Below the pieces are notes generated by a model. The model was not told where the DNA came from. It saw only the letters and a list, made by a program, of their open reading frames with translations, and did no database searches. From Flavivirga sp. 57AJ16 (lineage in GTDB: Bacteria; Bacteroidota; Bacteroidia; Flavobacteriales; Flavobacteriaceae), in assembly GCF_028736925.1 (NCBI RefSeq), contig NZ_JAQZAT010000001.1:503485-567484 (forward strand): a stretch of 64,000 bases of DNA, in the 5' to 3' direction. Position numbers and translations under genes: made by a program. Of this stretch, positions 1-8,786 are shown piece after piece (positions within the stretch are counted from its first letter, which is position 1; every line of letters starts with the position of its first letter).

Positions 1-340
1 TTAGATTGACGATTTTAGATTGACGATTTACGAAGGCTAACATTCGTAATTCATAAATCGTAATTCATCATTCGTAATTCGTTTTACCGTTTTCCTTTTA
101 TTCCATTGTGATTAACGATTTTAGATTGACGATTTTAGATTGATGATTTACGAAGGCTAATATTCGTAATTCATAAATCGTAATTCATCATTCGTAATTC
201 GTTTTACCGTTTTCCTTTTATTCCATTGTGATTGACGATTTTAGATTGATGATTTTAGATTGATGATTTACGAGGATTCGTTATAATCCATAAATCGTAA
301 TTCATAAATCGTAATTCACAAATCGTCAATCTAAAATCGT
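1..340. repeat. 120-bp tandem repeat, about 2.3 copies, with internal inverted words
   Basis: Bases 1-120 and 121-240 match almost base for base with an exact 120-base period, and a third copy starts at 241 and decays. The unit is built from short words such as attcgtaattcataaatcg and cgattttagattgacgat. The reverse complement of the second word occurs at about 323-341, so the array can fold. Related words occur at 5171-5210 before the BatD-like gene. It lies directly downstream of batC and has no reading frame of interest. Confidence 0.9.
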
Positions 341-356
341 AATTCATAAATCATTT

Positions 357-1196
357 TCACCAGTCCTTTTCTGTTTTTATTTTAGCCCCTTTTTCTTTTA
401 CTGCATTCATTTTTTCCTGAACTTTTTGCTCTTGATTATTCATGGCTTCCAGTAAATTCTTTATTTGTTGCGGTGACATTTGCCCAGGTTGCGGCTTAGG
501 CTTTTGCTGTTCTTTATTCTTATCATCCTCTCCTTTTCCCTTATCTTCTTTTTCGTCTTTAGGTTTTCCTTCATCATCCTTTTCATCCTCGCCTTCTTTT
601 TTCTCCTGATCTCCTTCGTCCTTTTTATCCTCTTTATCGTCGCCTTCTTTATCCTTTTTGTCTTCGTTCTCCTTCTTATCTTGATCTTCCTTGTTCTCGT
701 CCTTGTTTTTGTCGTCTTTATTTTCGTCTTCCTGATCCTTTTGTTGTTCTGCACAAACCTTTGCTAAACCTAAATTGTAACGCGTTTCATCATCTGTAGG
801 ATCATTTCTTAAAGCATTTTTAAAAGCTTCAACAGCTTCTTTGCATTTTTTGTTCTGCATTAAAATGTTGCCAATGTTATGATATGCCTTATGTTTTTCG
901 GACTTTGAAGTGGTGGCCTTTGCTGCCTGTTCATGACGATACAGTGCTTCTTCAAAATGGCCCTTTTTATAGTAAGCATTTCCCAGATTGTAAATCCCAG
1001 CTACCGTATTTGGTTGCTCGGAAATGGCTTGCCTATAGGCCATTTCTCCAGAAACAAAATCAGCTTCATTTATTAAACTATTTGCCTCGAAAACATAGTC
1101 ATTAGCTTTTTTAAGCGCTAACTTTTGCTCCTTATCTTCTTGTGCATAAGATATGGAAACCATACATGTTAATAGCATTAATACTAAATGTTTCAT
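357..1196 (-). CDS. batC: BatC-like TPR protein of the Bat operon
   Basis: A 279-residue exported protein. Residues 1-19 look like a cleavable signal peptide (…SISYAQ). Residues about 30-150 hold three or so tetratricopeptide repeats, including a clear YNLGNAYYKKGHFEEAL-type unit, which usually mediate protein contacts. Residues about 150-232 are extremely rich in K, E and D, and the tail (about 233-279) is a Q/K-rich helix. It follows batB on the same strand, and TPR proteins occupy this place in Bat (Bacteroides aerotolerance) operons. The name rests on position plus TPR architecture. The molecular role of Bat proteins is not settled; a periplasmic complex with the VWA proteins is an inference. 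Confidence 0.85.
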   Translation of the reverse strand: MKHLVLMLLTCMVSISYAQEDKEQKLALKKANDYVFEANSLINEADFVSGEMAYRQAISEQPNTVAGIYNLGNAYYKKGHFEEALYRHEQAAKATTSKSEKHKAYHNIGNILMQNKKCKEAVEAFKNALRNDPTDDETRYNLGLAKVCAEQQKDQEDENKDDKNKDENKEDQDKKENEDKKDKEGDDKEDKKDEGDQEKKEGEDEKDDEGKPKDEKEDKGKGEDDKNKEQQKPKPQPGQMSPQQIKNLLEAMNNQEQKVQEKMNAVKEKGAKIKTEKDW

Positions 1197-1304
1197 TTTT
1201 TTTATTTCTAAGATATAAAACCTTATTTTTTTGTTAGTTAAAAAATTTATAAAAGTTTTAATTCGAATGATATGAGTTGATTTTATCTTATAACCCGCAA
1301 CAAA

Positions 1305-2342
1305 CTAAAGGTTTTCATTAAATAAATTCAACTTTTTTAACCAGGCCGTTTTACGCTCCAATAGGAAAATATCTAAAAGCAAAAAGAAAATGCCCAAACC
1401 TAAAAACCATTGAAATTGATCTTTAAAATCGGCAAACTGTTTGGCTTCAAATTCTGTTTTATCCATACTATTTAAAATTTCACGAATATGCTCTACAACA
1501 TCATTCGTGATTTTCCCATTTATATAAGCGCCATTGGCCTCTTCTGCAATAGCAATGAGAGTTTCTTCATTTAAACGCGTAATAACAGTTTCTCCTTGAT
1601 TATCTTTTTTATAATTTAAGACAATGCCATTTCTTTTTTCTGGAATGGGGCCTCCTTTTACATCACCCACACCTATTGTAAATATTCGAATACCTTCTTC
1701 ACTGGCTTCCTCTGCTATAGCTGCGGCTTCTTCACTATGATCTTCGCCATCAGAGATAATAATAAGGACACGATTGGTCTGCTCTTCATCATCAAAATAC
1801 GTTTTTGCCAATTTAATAGCTTCGTTTATAGCAGTTCCTTGCGATGACAACATATCGGTATTCATGCTTTGTAAAAACATTTTAGCCGAAGCATAATCTG
1901 TTGTTATGGGTAATTGCGGAAAGGCCTTTCCTGCGTAAGCTATAATTCCCACGCGATCACTCGCCAAATTATTGATGATTTGCGTTACGAGTTGTTTCGA
2001 CTTTTCTAGCCTATTTGGTGCAACATCTTCTGCCAGCATACTTTTAGATACATCGACAGCAAAAACAATATCGACCCCTTCTCGCTTAACGGTTTCTAAT
2101 TTTGTGCCTATTTTAGGATTAATCAGGGCTATTGTCAAACATGCAAAAGCCAAGCTTAAAATACCTATTTTTAAAATCGATTTAAATACCGATGTATTAG
2201 GGCTCAATTTTTTAAGTAATTTTTTATCGGCAAATTTACTTTGTGCTCTATATTTCCAAAATTGAAGCACCAAAAAGAATAGGACTATTACTGGAATAAT
2301 TCCTAATGTCCAAAACCATATTTTCTCTTCTAATTGATACAT
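1305..2342 (-). CDS. batB: BatB-like von Willebrand factor A membrane protein
   Basis: 345 residues. Two N-terminal membrane segments (about 9-28 and 55-76) are followed by a VWA domain with a complete metal-ion-dependent adhesion site: D97-x-S99-x-S101 in AVDVSKSM, the GTAINEA threonine, and the aspartate in IISDGEDHS. A last membrane helix lies at about 310-328. This is the usual VWA-in-periplasm arrangement of BatA/BatB. It lies 186 bp downstream of batA and about 110 bp upstream of batC. It resembles the neighbouring BatA but is not a recent duplicate. I call it BatB because it is the second VWA gene in the operon. Confidence 0.88.
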   Translation of the reverse strand: MYQLEEKIWFWTLGIIPVIVLFFLVLQFWKYRAQSKFADKKLLKKLSPNTSVFKSILKIGILSLAFACLTIALINPKIGTKLETVKREGVDIVFAVDVSKSMLAEDVAPNRLEKSKQLVTQIINNLASDRVGIIAYAGKAFPQLPITTDYASAKMFLQSMNTDMLSSQGTAINEAIKLAKTYFDDEEQTNRVLIIISDGEDHSEEAAAIAEEASEEGIRIFTIGVGDVKGGPIPEKRNGIVLNYKKDNQGETVITRLNEETLIAIAEEANGAYINGKITNDVVEHIREILNSMDKTEFEAKQFADFKDQFQWFLGLGIFFLLLDIFLLERKTAWLKKLNLFNENL

Positions 2343-2485
2343 TATTGTTTATTTGTTCGTTATAGATTCGTTTATTTGTTTCACCACTAATTCACTAATG
2401 TTTTCATTTCTAAAGACGCTTTAATTATAGATTTTAAACCTGCCTTTTAATGGCCCTTCTTAGTTAATTATCATCTTAAGTCTTT

Positions 2486-2525
2486 TCTCTATATTCTCTT
2501 CTCTATATTCTATTCTCTTCATTCT
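2486..2525. repeat. Pyrimidine-rich short direct repeat in the batA-batB gap
   Basis: The words tctctatattctct and tctctatattctat follow each other and continue into a C/T-rich run up to the end of batA. The 186-bp gap is unusually long for this operon. No hairpin with a T tract is evident, so I do not call a terminator. Confidence 0.6.
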
Positions 2526-2528
2526 TCT

Positions 2529-3533
2529 TTAAACAAAACTTCTAAAAACTGTAAAACGCAACAGTAATTCCAAAAGAAGCAATAATCCTGCAAATAATAC
2601 TAAAGAGCGGTATTTCTCTTCGTAATTATAAAATTTAAACTCCTCGATTTCTGTTTTTTCCAGTTTATTTATTTCATTATAAATTTCTTCTAACTTTCTA
2701 TTGTTGGTGGCTCTAAAATATTTGCCTCCGGTAACACTGGCTATTTCTTTTAATAATGCTTCATCAATTTCTACTTGAATACGCCCATACTGAAAGGCTC
2801 CATTAGGTAGGATCCCAACTGGAGACAATGCCGTACCGTTAGTTCCCAAACCAATAGTATAGGTTTTTATATCATATTCAACCGCCAATTCACTGGCAAT
2901 TTTAGGGTCTATAAATCCAGAATTGTTAACCCCATCGGTCAATAAAATAATGACCTTACTCGTTGCTTTACTGTCTTTTAATCGGTTAACCGACGTTGCT
3001 AAACCCATACCTATAGCCGTACCGCCCTCGATAATATTATTATATTTTATACTTTTTAAAGAACGTATTACGATGGCCTTATCGCTTGTTATTGGTGTTT
3101 TCGTATAACTTTCTCCCGCATATTCTACTAAACCGATTCTATCGTTTGGCCTGCCTTTAATAAACTCTGACGCTACTTTTTTTAACGCTTCTAATCTATT
3201 TGGGGATAAATCTTTAGCTAACATACTTGCAGAAACATCTATAGCCATAACAATGTCTATTCCCCTGGTGGTTTTTGTTTTTGTTGAAACATCTACTGTT
3301 TGAGGTCTTGCCAATGCTGTGATTAATAAAGCCAATGCTACCAAACGTAAAACAAATAATAAGTGCTTTAATTTGGGCAACCAGGAATTGGTAATCTTAA
3401 AACCTTTTAAGCTTGATATTTTAAGTTCTGCTGTTTGCTTTTTATGTTTAAAAATGTACCACACTATGGCCAATGGTAGCACTAATAGCAACCAGAAAAA
3501 TTCCTTATTTAAAAATTCGATTCCCTCAAACAT
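2529..3533 (-). CDS. batA: BatA-like von Willebrand factor A membrane protein
   Basis: 334 residues with two N-terminal hydrophobic segments (about 11-28 and 58-76), a VWA domain with MIDAS residues D99-x-S101-x-S103 (AIDVSASM), the GGTAIG threonine and LLTDGVNNSG, and a C-terminal membrane helix at about 308-328. The start codon overlaps the stop of the BatD-like gene as TAATG (3531-3535), so translation is probably coupled. VWA proteins with MoxR ATPases act as metal-dependent binding or assembly factors. The ligand is unknown here. It is the first of the two VWA genes, hence BatA. Confidence 0.9.
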   Translation of the reverse strand: MFEGIEFLNKEFFWLLLVLPLAIVWYIFKHKKQTAELKISSLKGFKITNSWLPKLKHLLFVLRLVALALLITALARPQTVDVSTKTKTTRGIDIVMAIDVSASMLAKDLSPNRLEALKKVASEFIKGRPNDRIGLVEYAGESYTKTPITSDKAIVIRSLKSIKYNNIIEGGTAIGMGLATSVNRLKDSKATSKVIILLTDGVNNSGFIDPKIASELAVEYDIKTYTIGLGTNGTALSPVGILPNGAFQYGRIQVEIDEALLKEIASVTGGKYFRATNNRKLEEIYNEINKLEKTEIEEFKFYNYEEKYRSLVLFAGLLLLLELLLRFTVFRSFV

Positions 3534-5173
3534 TATTCTTCTGCTTTTTTAAGTTCTATTGAATTTAAAATGCGCTCAACAATTTGATCTGCATAAACAT
3601 CGCTCTCTTTCCAAAAAAGCAATACTTGCTGTACGACGTTTTCTGATGTAAAGGCTAAAATAACATACTTTCCTTTTTCAACCTTGTCCGAATTTGGTAC
3701 CGGCATATCCAAATTACCATAAACTTTTAGGCCTTCAGCACCATTAGGCGTGACAAATTCCTCATTTTTAGTTATAATATTTTTGGCACCAGCTCCTTCA
3801 AGTGTTTTAAAATTTCCTTCAATAGATTGTTTTAAATCTATTTTATTTTCACCCAAATTTTTATATTTTGAAGTAGCGACTACAATATTAAACTTGTCGA
3901 TTAAGCTCCCATACCCAAACATGGTCATATCAACCTGTTGTGCCAATTCTTCTGGCAAATTGGGATCCATTCTTTTCAATACTTTTGGTGTTGAAATGGT
4001 TACAGGAGGAAATCCGTATGCACTCGTTATCCAATCGCCCTCTAAAAGCTCCATACTATCGTGACCAATAATGGTATCCTTTACGTAATTGAAACCGTAT
4101 TTTATTGAAAAACCTGTTAGGGTTATTATTAACAAAAAAACACTTATTGCTACTGTGGTAACGATTTTTTTTCGGGTCTTTTTACGTTCTAGTTCTTCTC
4201 TATATTTTTCATCTAAAAGCTTCTCTTCTTCTGTTGGTTCTGGCAACACTTCTTTTACATGATCAATTTCACTATCAATCGTATGCCTATCTAATTCAGC
4301 TAATTCCTTATCTGGTGCTGATTTTGCAAATTTTACTAAATCGGCTCGTTTTAAAATACTTTCAATATTTTTAATCGTCTCCAGGCTTAAATCTATTTGG
4401 TTCCCTTCTTTTAGTAATCGGAGTCGCTTAATAAGCTCATCGGTAGTACTTTCTAAAGAATGGTCATATACCTTTTCATCTAAATACGTTCTAATGATCC
4501 CTGTTAATTCTGAATAATATTCTTTTATTTCTGAATGTTCTAAATAGTGGCTTTCGTCTAATTTTTGAAGGGCTAATTTAGCTCTATCGTATGGTGGGAG
4601 TAATGCTATTTTTTCGGCCTCTGTTAATGGTTTTTTTCTCCAAATAAACCAAAACAATAAAAATGCTATAACACCAATGACCAAAAGCGTAAATAATACA
4701 TATTTCCACCAATTACTTGGATTCTTTTCAACTTCAATAATAGGCTTGATGTCATATAGCCCTTGTTTTGTGGTATCTACGACTATATTATTAACCTCCA
4801 CTTTTAAAGAATCAGTAAAAAGAGTTTTATCACCGACAATTATTTTTTGTCTCGGAATCGTATAGGTGCCCGAATCAAATTGTGTTAATCCGTATTTTTT
4901 TATAAGGTTGTACTTATCTTTATTTTTTAAGGTATCTACTTCGTAGGATTCAATCATTTCTAAAGGTGAAAATGTTTGACCCTCAGGAAAAACAACTAAA
5001 CTGGTCGTATCTGTTTCTACTTGAATATGATATGTAATTTGTTCTCCTATCTTTATGGTTGTGGAATCGATTGCTGAAGTCACTTGACCAAAAGAGAAAA
5101 AAGAATAAAGACCAAAGAATAAAGAGAAAAAGACTGATGACGGAAGACCGAAGACAGTTGTTTTTTTATTCAT
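3533..5173 (-). CDS. BatD-like membrane protein with an added C-terminal domain
   Basis: I take the second ATG (5173), giving 546 residues, because the signal peptide starts there (MNKKTTVFGLP…SFGQ); the ATG at 5194 lies in repeat-like sequence (aattcgttattcataaatc). The mature N-terminus (about 25-140) resembles the beta-sandwich of BatD (SAIDSTTIKIGEQITYHI). A membrane helix at about 160-182 is followed by a cytoplasmic helical part and a second membrane helix at about 340-360. The last 180 or so residues form an extra domain that I do not recognise; it includes HDSMELLEGDWITSAYGFPP. The order moxR, DUF58, this gene, batA fits the DUF4381/BatD-like slot of flavobacterial Bat operons. A second, classical batD could lie left of the window. 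Confidence 0.75.
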   Translation of the reverse strand: MNKKTTVFGLPSSVFFSLFFGLYSFFSFGQVTSAIDSTTIKIGEQITYHIQVETDTTSLVVFPEGQTFSPLEMIESYEVDTLKNKDKYNLIKKYGLTQFDSGTYTIPRQKIIVGDKTLFTDSLKVEVNNIVVDTTKQGLYDIKPIIEVEKNPSNWWKYVLFTLLVIGVIAFLLFWFIWRKKPLTEAEKIALLPPYDRAKLALQKLDESHYLEHSEIKEYYSELTGIIRTYLDEKVYDHSLESTTDELIKRLRLLKEGNQIDLSLETIKNIESILKRADLVKFAKSAPDKELAELDRHTIDSEIDHVKEVLPEPTEEEKLLDEKYREELERKKTRKKIVTTVAISVFLLIITLTGFSIKYGFNYVKDTIIGHDSMELLEGDWITSAYGFPPVTISTPKVLKRMDPNLPEELAQQVDMTMFGYGSLIDKFNIVVATSKYKNLGENKIDLKQSIEGNFKTLEGAGAKNIITKNEEFVTPNGAEGLKVYGNLDMPVPNSDKVEKGKYVILAFTSENVVQQVLLFWKESDVYADQIVERILNSIELKKAEE

Positions 5174-5208
5174 AATTTGTAATTCGTTATTCATAAATCT
5201 AAAATCGT

Positions 5209-6075
5209 TTATCCTCTTCTTTTAAAGTACCCGAGAAGTTTTTTCACATAGCTTTCATCAACACGACAATCAATGGCACCTGCCCCAGATTTCGTAAAGC
5301 TCTCTTTATAATAAGCCACTTTTTCATGATAGAATTTACCATAATGGTCTCTTACTTTTTTTGATGATGTATTTACTAACATGAGCTCCCCTGTTTCTTC
5401 ATCTTCCATCTGTACCATTCCTAAGTTTGGTATGCTTTCTTCATGCTTATCGTAAACTCGTATTCCCGTAACATCATGTTTCCCTGAAACAATTTTCATT
5501 GTTTGATGATAATCGTCTGCAATAAAATCGGATAACACAAATACGATGGCTTTTTTCTTCATCACGTTTTGCATAAACTTCAACGCTTCTGCCAGATTCG
5601 TTTGTTTGCTTTCCGGTTGAAATTCTATGAGTTCCCTAATAATACGAAGCACATGAGAGCGTCCTTTTTTAGGTGGAATGTAGAGTTCTACCTTATCAGA
5701 AAATAAAATGAGCCCTATTTTATCATTGTTTTGAGTTGCCGAAAAGGCCAATGTGGCTGCTATTTCTGTAACAACCTCGTTTTTAAACTGTTGTTCTGTT
5801 CCAAACAGCTCAGAGCCTGAGATATCTACCATCAGCATCATGGTAAGCTCTCGTTCTTCTTCAAAAACTTTTACAAAAGGCTCATTATAACGTGCCGTGA
5901 CATTCCAGTCTATATTTCGAACATCGTCACCAAATTGATATTGGCGCACTTCACTAAAAGTCATGCCACGCCCTTTGAAGGTTGAATGGTATTCGCCTCC
6001 AAATATATGATCAGACAAACGACGTGTCTTAATCTCAATTTTTCGTACTTTTTTTAGTAGTTCTTTAGTATCCAT
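5209..6075 (-). CDS. DUF58 family protein (VWA-like), MoxR partner
   Basis: 288 residues, no signal peptide or membrane helix, so probably cytosolic. The DUF58 signature is clear: RGMTFSEVRQYQFGDDVRNIDWNVTAR (positions 36-62, with NIDWNVTAR at 54-62), followed by the VWA-like strand MVDISGSELFG (about 82-92) and VFVLSDFIADD further on. DUF58 genes are almost always next to moxR, as here (102 bp downstream of moxR and 14-36 bp upstream of the BatD-like gene). The function is undefined; the family is assumed to work with the MoxR ATPase on VWA clients. Confidence 0.9.
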   Translation of the reverse strand: MDTKELLKKVRKIEIKTRRLSDHIFGGEYHSTFKGRGMTFSEVRQYQFGDDVRNIDWNVTARYNEPFVKVFEEERELTMMLMVDISGSELFGTEQQFKNEVVTEIAATLAFSATQNNDKIGLILFSDKVELYIPPKKGRSHVLRIIRELIEFQPESKQTNLAEALKFMQNVMKKKAIVFVLSDFIADDYHQTMKIVSGKHDVTGIRVYDKHEESIPNLGMVQMEDEETGELMLVNTSSKKVRDHYGKFYHEKVAYYKESFTKSGAGAIDCRVDESYVKKLLGYFKRRG

Positions 6076-6079
6076 TTTT

Positions 6080-6175
6080 CCTCTCTCCCAACCCTCTCTC
6101 CAAAGGAAAGAGGGCTTTTTTAGTTTTAAGCTCCATCGAAATCTAGTCCTTCCCTTTGGGAAGGATTTAGGATGG
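6080..6175. repeat. Interspersed palindromic repeat between moxR and the DUF58 gene
   Basis: Two hairpin words occur in the gap: ccctctctccaaaggaaagaggg near 6090-6112 and ccttccctttgggaagg near 6148-6164, the latter followed by atttaggatggg. The arrangement of hairpin, spacer and ccttccct-type palindrome resembles the repeats around the DUF559 gene at 25.6-26.3 kb, with a different spacer. Transcription must pass through it if the operon is continuous. Confidence 0.6.
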
Positions 6176-6177
6176 GA

Positions 6178-7179
6178 TTAAGGTACTTCTATTTCGTTTA
6201 CAATTTTGTTGATGATATCTTCAGAAGTCACATTTTCAGCCTCAGCTTCATAGGTAATCCCTATTCTATGCCTTAGTACATCGTAAACAACCGCTCGAAC
6301 ATCCTCAGGAATGACATAGCCACGTCGTTTAATAAAGGCGTAACATTTAGCAGCGGTTGCTAAATTGATACTTCCACGTGGTGATGCCCCAAAGGAAATA
6401 AGAGGCTTTAAATCTGCAAGTTTATATTTTTCTGGATAACGTGTTGCGAATATAATATCCAGAATGTATTTTTCAATTTTCTCATCCATGTACACTTCCC
6501 GAACCACCTCTTGAGCTTTTATTATTTGAGATATAGATACTACGGGATTTACTTTATCCCAAGCACCTTTCAAATTGGCTCTCATAATCATTTGTTCTTC
6601 ATCAATTTTTGGATAGTCTATAACCGTTTTTAACATGAAACGGTCTACTTGGGCTTCTGGCAATGGGTAGGTACCTTCTTGCTCTACTGGGTTTTGTGTT
6701 GCCATTACCAAAAATGGCTTATCCAATACAAATGTTTCATCCCCAATGGTTACTTGCTTTTCCTGCATCGCCTCAAGCAAGGCCGACTGCACTTTCGCAG
6801 GTGCTCTATTAATCTCGTCCGCTAACACAAAATTAGCAAATATAGGACCTTTCTTTATGGAGAAATCATTGACCTTCATATTGTAAATCAATGTTCCTGT
6901 GACATCGGCAGGCAATAAATCGGGGGTAAACTGTATTCTACTAAAGCTTCCATCTACCGCTTGCGCCAAAGTATTTATGGCTAATGTTTTTGCTAATCCC
7001 GGAACACCTTCAAGTAGGATATGTCCTCGGCCTAACAACCCAATAAGTAATCGTTCGACCATATGTTTTTGGCCCACTATTACCTTATTCATTTCCAACA
7101 TCAGTAAATCAACAAAAGCACTTTCTTTTTCAATTTTCTCATTAATGGTCTTAATATCAATTGTACCTGTTTCTTGCAT
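6178..7179 (-). CDS. MoxR family AAA+ ATPase
   Basis: 333 residues. AAA+ ATPase with the MoxR form of Walker A, GVPGLAKT (58-65), Walker B FVLADEINRAP (D121, E122), sensor 1 MATQNP (159-164) and the MoxR-specific YPLPEAQVDRF. The C-terminal lid carries GASPRGS. MoxR proteins act as chaperones that load or remodel VWA proteins, and the next genes encode DUF58, BatA and BatB. It is the first gene of the operon, with a promoter-like sequence directly upstream. The length is normal for the family. Confidence 0.96.
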   Translation of the reverse strand: MQETGTIDIKTINEKIEKESAFVDLLMLEMNKVIVGQKHMVERLLIGLLGRGHILLEGVPGLAKTLAINTLAQAVDGSFSRIQFTPDLLPADVTGTLIYNMKVNDFSIKKGPIFANFVLADEINRAPAKVQSALLEAMQEKQVTIGDETFVLDKPFLVMATQNPVEQEGTYPLPEAQVDRFMLKTVIDYPKIDEEQMIMRANLKGAWDKVNPVVSISQIIKAQEVVREVYMDEKIEKYILDIIFATRYPEKYKLADLKPLISFGASPRGSINLATAAKCYAFIKRRGYVIPEDVRAVVYDVLRHRIGITYEAEAENVTSEDIINKIVNEIEVP

Positions 7180-7199
7180 CTTCTTTATTTTTTAAAGCC

Positions 7200-7231
7200 C
7201 GAATATAATAAGCATATTTGAGCCATGCAAA
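7200..7231 (-). promoter_or_regulatory. Probable promoter of the moxR-bat operon
   Basis: Read on the minus strand: TTTG (7231-7228), a 20-base spacer, then TATATTCG (7207-7200), one base off the Bacteroidetes -7 consensus TAnnTTTG. Transcription would start about 10-15 bases before the moxR ATG at 7179. Confidence 0.55.
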
Positions 7232-7307
7232 TTGTTAAAATTTTTCTTTTAAACCTGTTAAGGATTGGTTAAAATATTGATGTTAACTCAGTTAATAATT
7301 ACTTAAA

Positions 7308-7340
7308 AATAAAGGGCCATGTCTTTCGACATGGCCCTTA
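7308..7340 (-). terminator. Intrinsic terminator of the DUF4382 lipoprotein gene
   Basis: A perfect 12-bp stem, 7312-7323 with 7328-7339 (aagggccatgtc / gacatggccctt), loop tttc, followed on the minus strand by a T-rich run. It lies 26 bases past the stop codon. Confidence 0.85.
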
Positions 7341-7365
7341 AAATATTTAGAAAATTATAAAACGC

Positions 7366-8466
7366 TTATTCTAAAACTAAAGTCGCATCTATAATTTCTT
7401 CCTCTTCAGGACCTAATGTAATCGTAAAGTCTTGTGAAACATAGCCTTCTGCGCTTATTGTTACCGTATAGTCGCCTGGTACGATACCGTTTATTTCATA
7501 CTCGCCTGCTGCATTAGCCTCGACACTGGCTGAAGCATTATCGTTAAGAGACACTGTTCCAATAATATCATTGGCTAGGCCAGATATGGTACCACTTATA
7601 GTTCCTGGTTGTAGCATGAGCTCAATAGGCTCTGCTATGTTGGTAATCTCGCCTTTGGTAACAACAACATCCATAACACTTGTACTTGCATAATCCGACT
7701 CTTCATCTACTGGCATCACTTTAACCTCATAAGTGCCTTCGGGCACACCCCATAAAGCAAAGGCTCCTGTCTCGTCTGTATATGCAGAAATCACAAAATC
7801 GTCTTCAGGGTCCTCATTACCCATATCATCAACCAAAACAGAAGCTACAGATGGCACATCGTTTGGAGAAACGGTCCCTTTAATTATCCCCGAATTAACT
7901 TCGGCACTAACATATAGTACTGGTTTTAAAATAATATTATCCGAATCACCTGCATCTACAATTGATTTCTCTACATCAAAATCCAACACAAAATCATAGG
8001 CAAAACCTTCTTCTATCGTGGTATTCACTTTAACTTTTAACCCTGATTGTTGTCCGCTTGGGGTTTTTAGGTCAAAGGTTTCGTTTTCGTCATTATCATC
8101 TTTAATGACTATAGTGTTTCCGTCTCCAAGTACAAGTCTCATTTGACTTAAAGTTCCGGCTGGAACTGGAAACCTTTCAACCAAAACTTTACTAAAACCG
8201 CCCGTAAAATCTAATAAATTAACAGTTTCATTGTTTGCTTCGAGAGAGGTCCATCCGTTATCATCATCATTGTCATCATTCATTTTAATCATTACATCAA
8301 CTATTTCAACATTAACCGCTTCATAGTCTCCAGGAGCATCAACCAAGGTTACCGATATTGTTGATTGCCCTTCTTTAATACCAGGGGATTCATCATCAGC
8401 ACATGATAATAAGAATGCAAAGATCAATAATGGAAAAATAAATTTTAGCTTTTTTAAAATACTCAT
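7366..8466 (-). CDS. DUF4382 lipoprotein with carboxypeptidase regulatory-like repeats
   Basis: 366 residues. Lipoprotein signal with lipobox LLSC (Cys about 22), followed by DDES, so outer-membrane or surface anchoring is likely. Residues about 37-190 match DUF4382 (STISVTLVDAPGDYEAVNVEI, LLDFTGG, LVLGDGNTI, VLDFDVEKSIV). It contains DNDDDN and KDDNDEN acidic stretches that could bind calcium. Two carboxypeptidase regulatory-like (Ig-fold) domains follow at about 193-285 and 287-364 (YTDETGAFALWGVPEGTYEVKV; AAGEYEINGIVPGDYTVTI). Such proteins are common surface components in Bacteroidetes, and no substrate can be inferred. It stands alone, with its own terminator. Confidence 0.85.
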   Translation of the reverse strand: MSILKKLKFIFPLLIFAFLLSCADDESPGIKEGQSTISVTLVDAPGDYEAVNVEIVDVMIKMNDDNDDDNGWTSLEANNETVNLLDFTGGFSKVLVERFPVPAGTLSQMRLVLGDGNTIVIKDDNDENETFDLKTPSGQQSGLKVKVNTTIEEGFAYDFVLDFDVEKSIVDAGDSDNIILKPVLYVSAEVNSGIIKGTVSPNDVPSVASVLVDDMGNEDPEDDFVISAYTDETGAFALWGVPEGTYEVKVMPVDEESDYASTSVMDVVVTKGEITNIAEPIELMLQPGTISGTISGLANDIIGTVSLNDNASASVEANAAGEYEINGIVPGDYTVTISAEGYVSQDFTITLGPEEEEIIDATLVLE

Positions 8467-8786
8467 AATTTTAATTATTTTTTAAAGGTTACTATTATAT
8501 ACGCATTAAAAACAGGGTTTAGACTATATAATATCAGTGGCCATCAAAAAAGAATAACTAATTTGTTATTAATCGCTAAATACTATTTACCTTCAACAGT
8601 ACCATTTTAAACTAGTTTTTAAGTATTTTTATAGGTGAATTTCAACAAGATATTACCCGTATCATGTATGTGGAAAAATGTTAATTTTCGTTACCATCCA
8701 AAAACATGTGCTCAGCTTGACTGGGTAGTTGAAATGAGCTATCCTCGGCAAAACCACGAGGAATTCTTTTTAATTAAAATGAAAAA
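8467..8786. other. Intergenic region between divergent lipoprotein and SDR genes
   Basis: 320 bp without a credible gene. It holds a repeat shared with 18774-18820 (at 8684-8730), followed by the words gagctatcctcggcaaaaccacgagg, which resemble 28650-28670. No promoter is obvious. Confidence 0.6.
8684..8730 (+). repeat. Dispersed repeat shared with 18774-18820
   Basis: Bases 8700-8730 are identical to 18790-18820 over 31 bases (core catgtgctcagcttgactgg). Weaker similarity extends left to 8684 without gaps. Both copies have the same orientation and lie just upstream of a plus-strand gene (57 and 31 bases before the ATG). Confidence 0.9.

Noticed and set aside
1-340. CRISPR array
   Set aside because: The 120-base units follow directly on each other without unique spacers.
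461-767. Open frames on both strands over the batC acidic/basic region
   Set aside because: Shadows of the K/E/D-rich low-complexity coding sequence of batC; their translations are nearly pure K/R/T or L/F/I.
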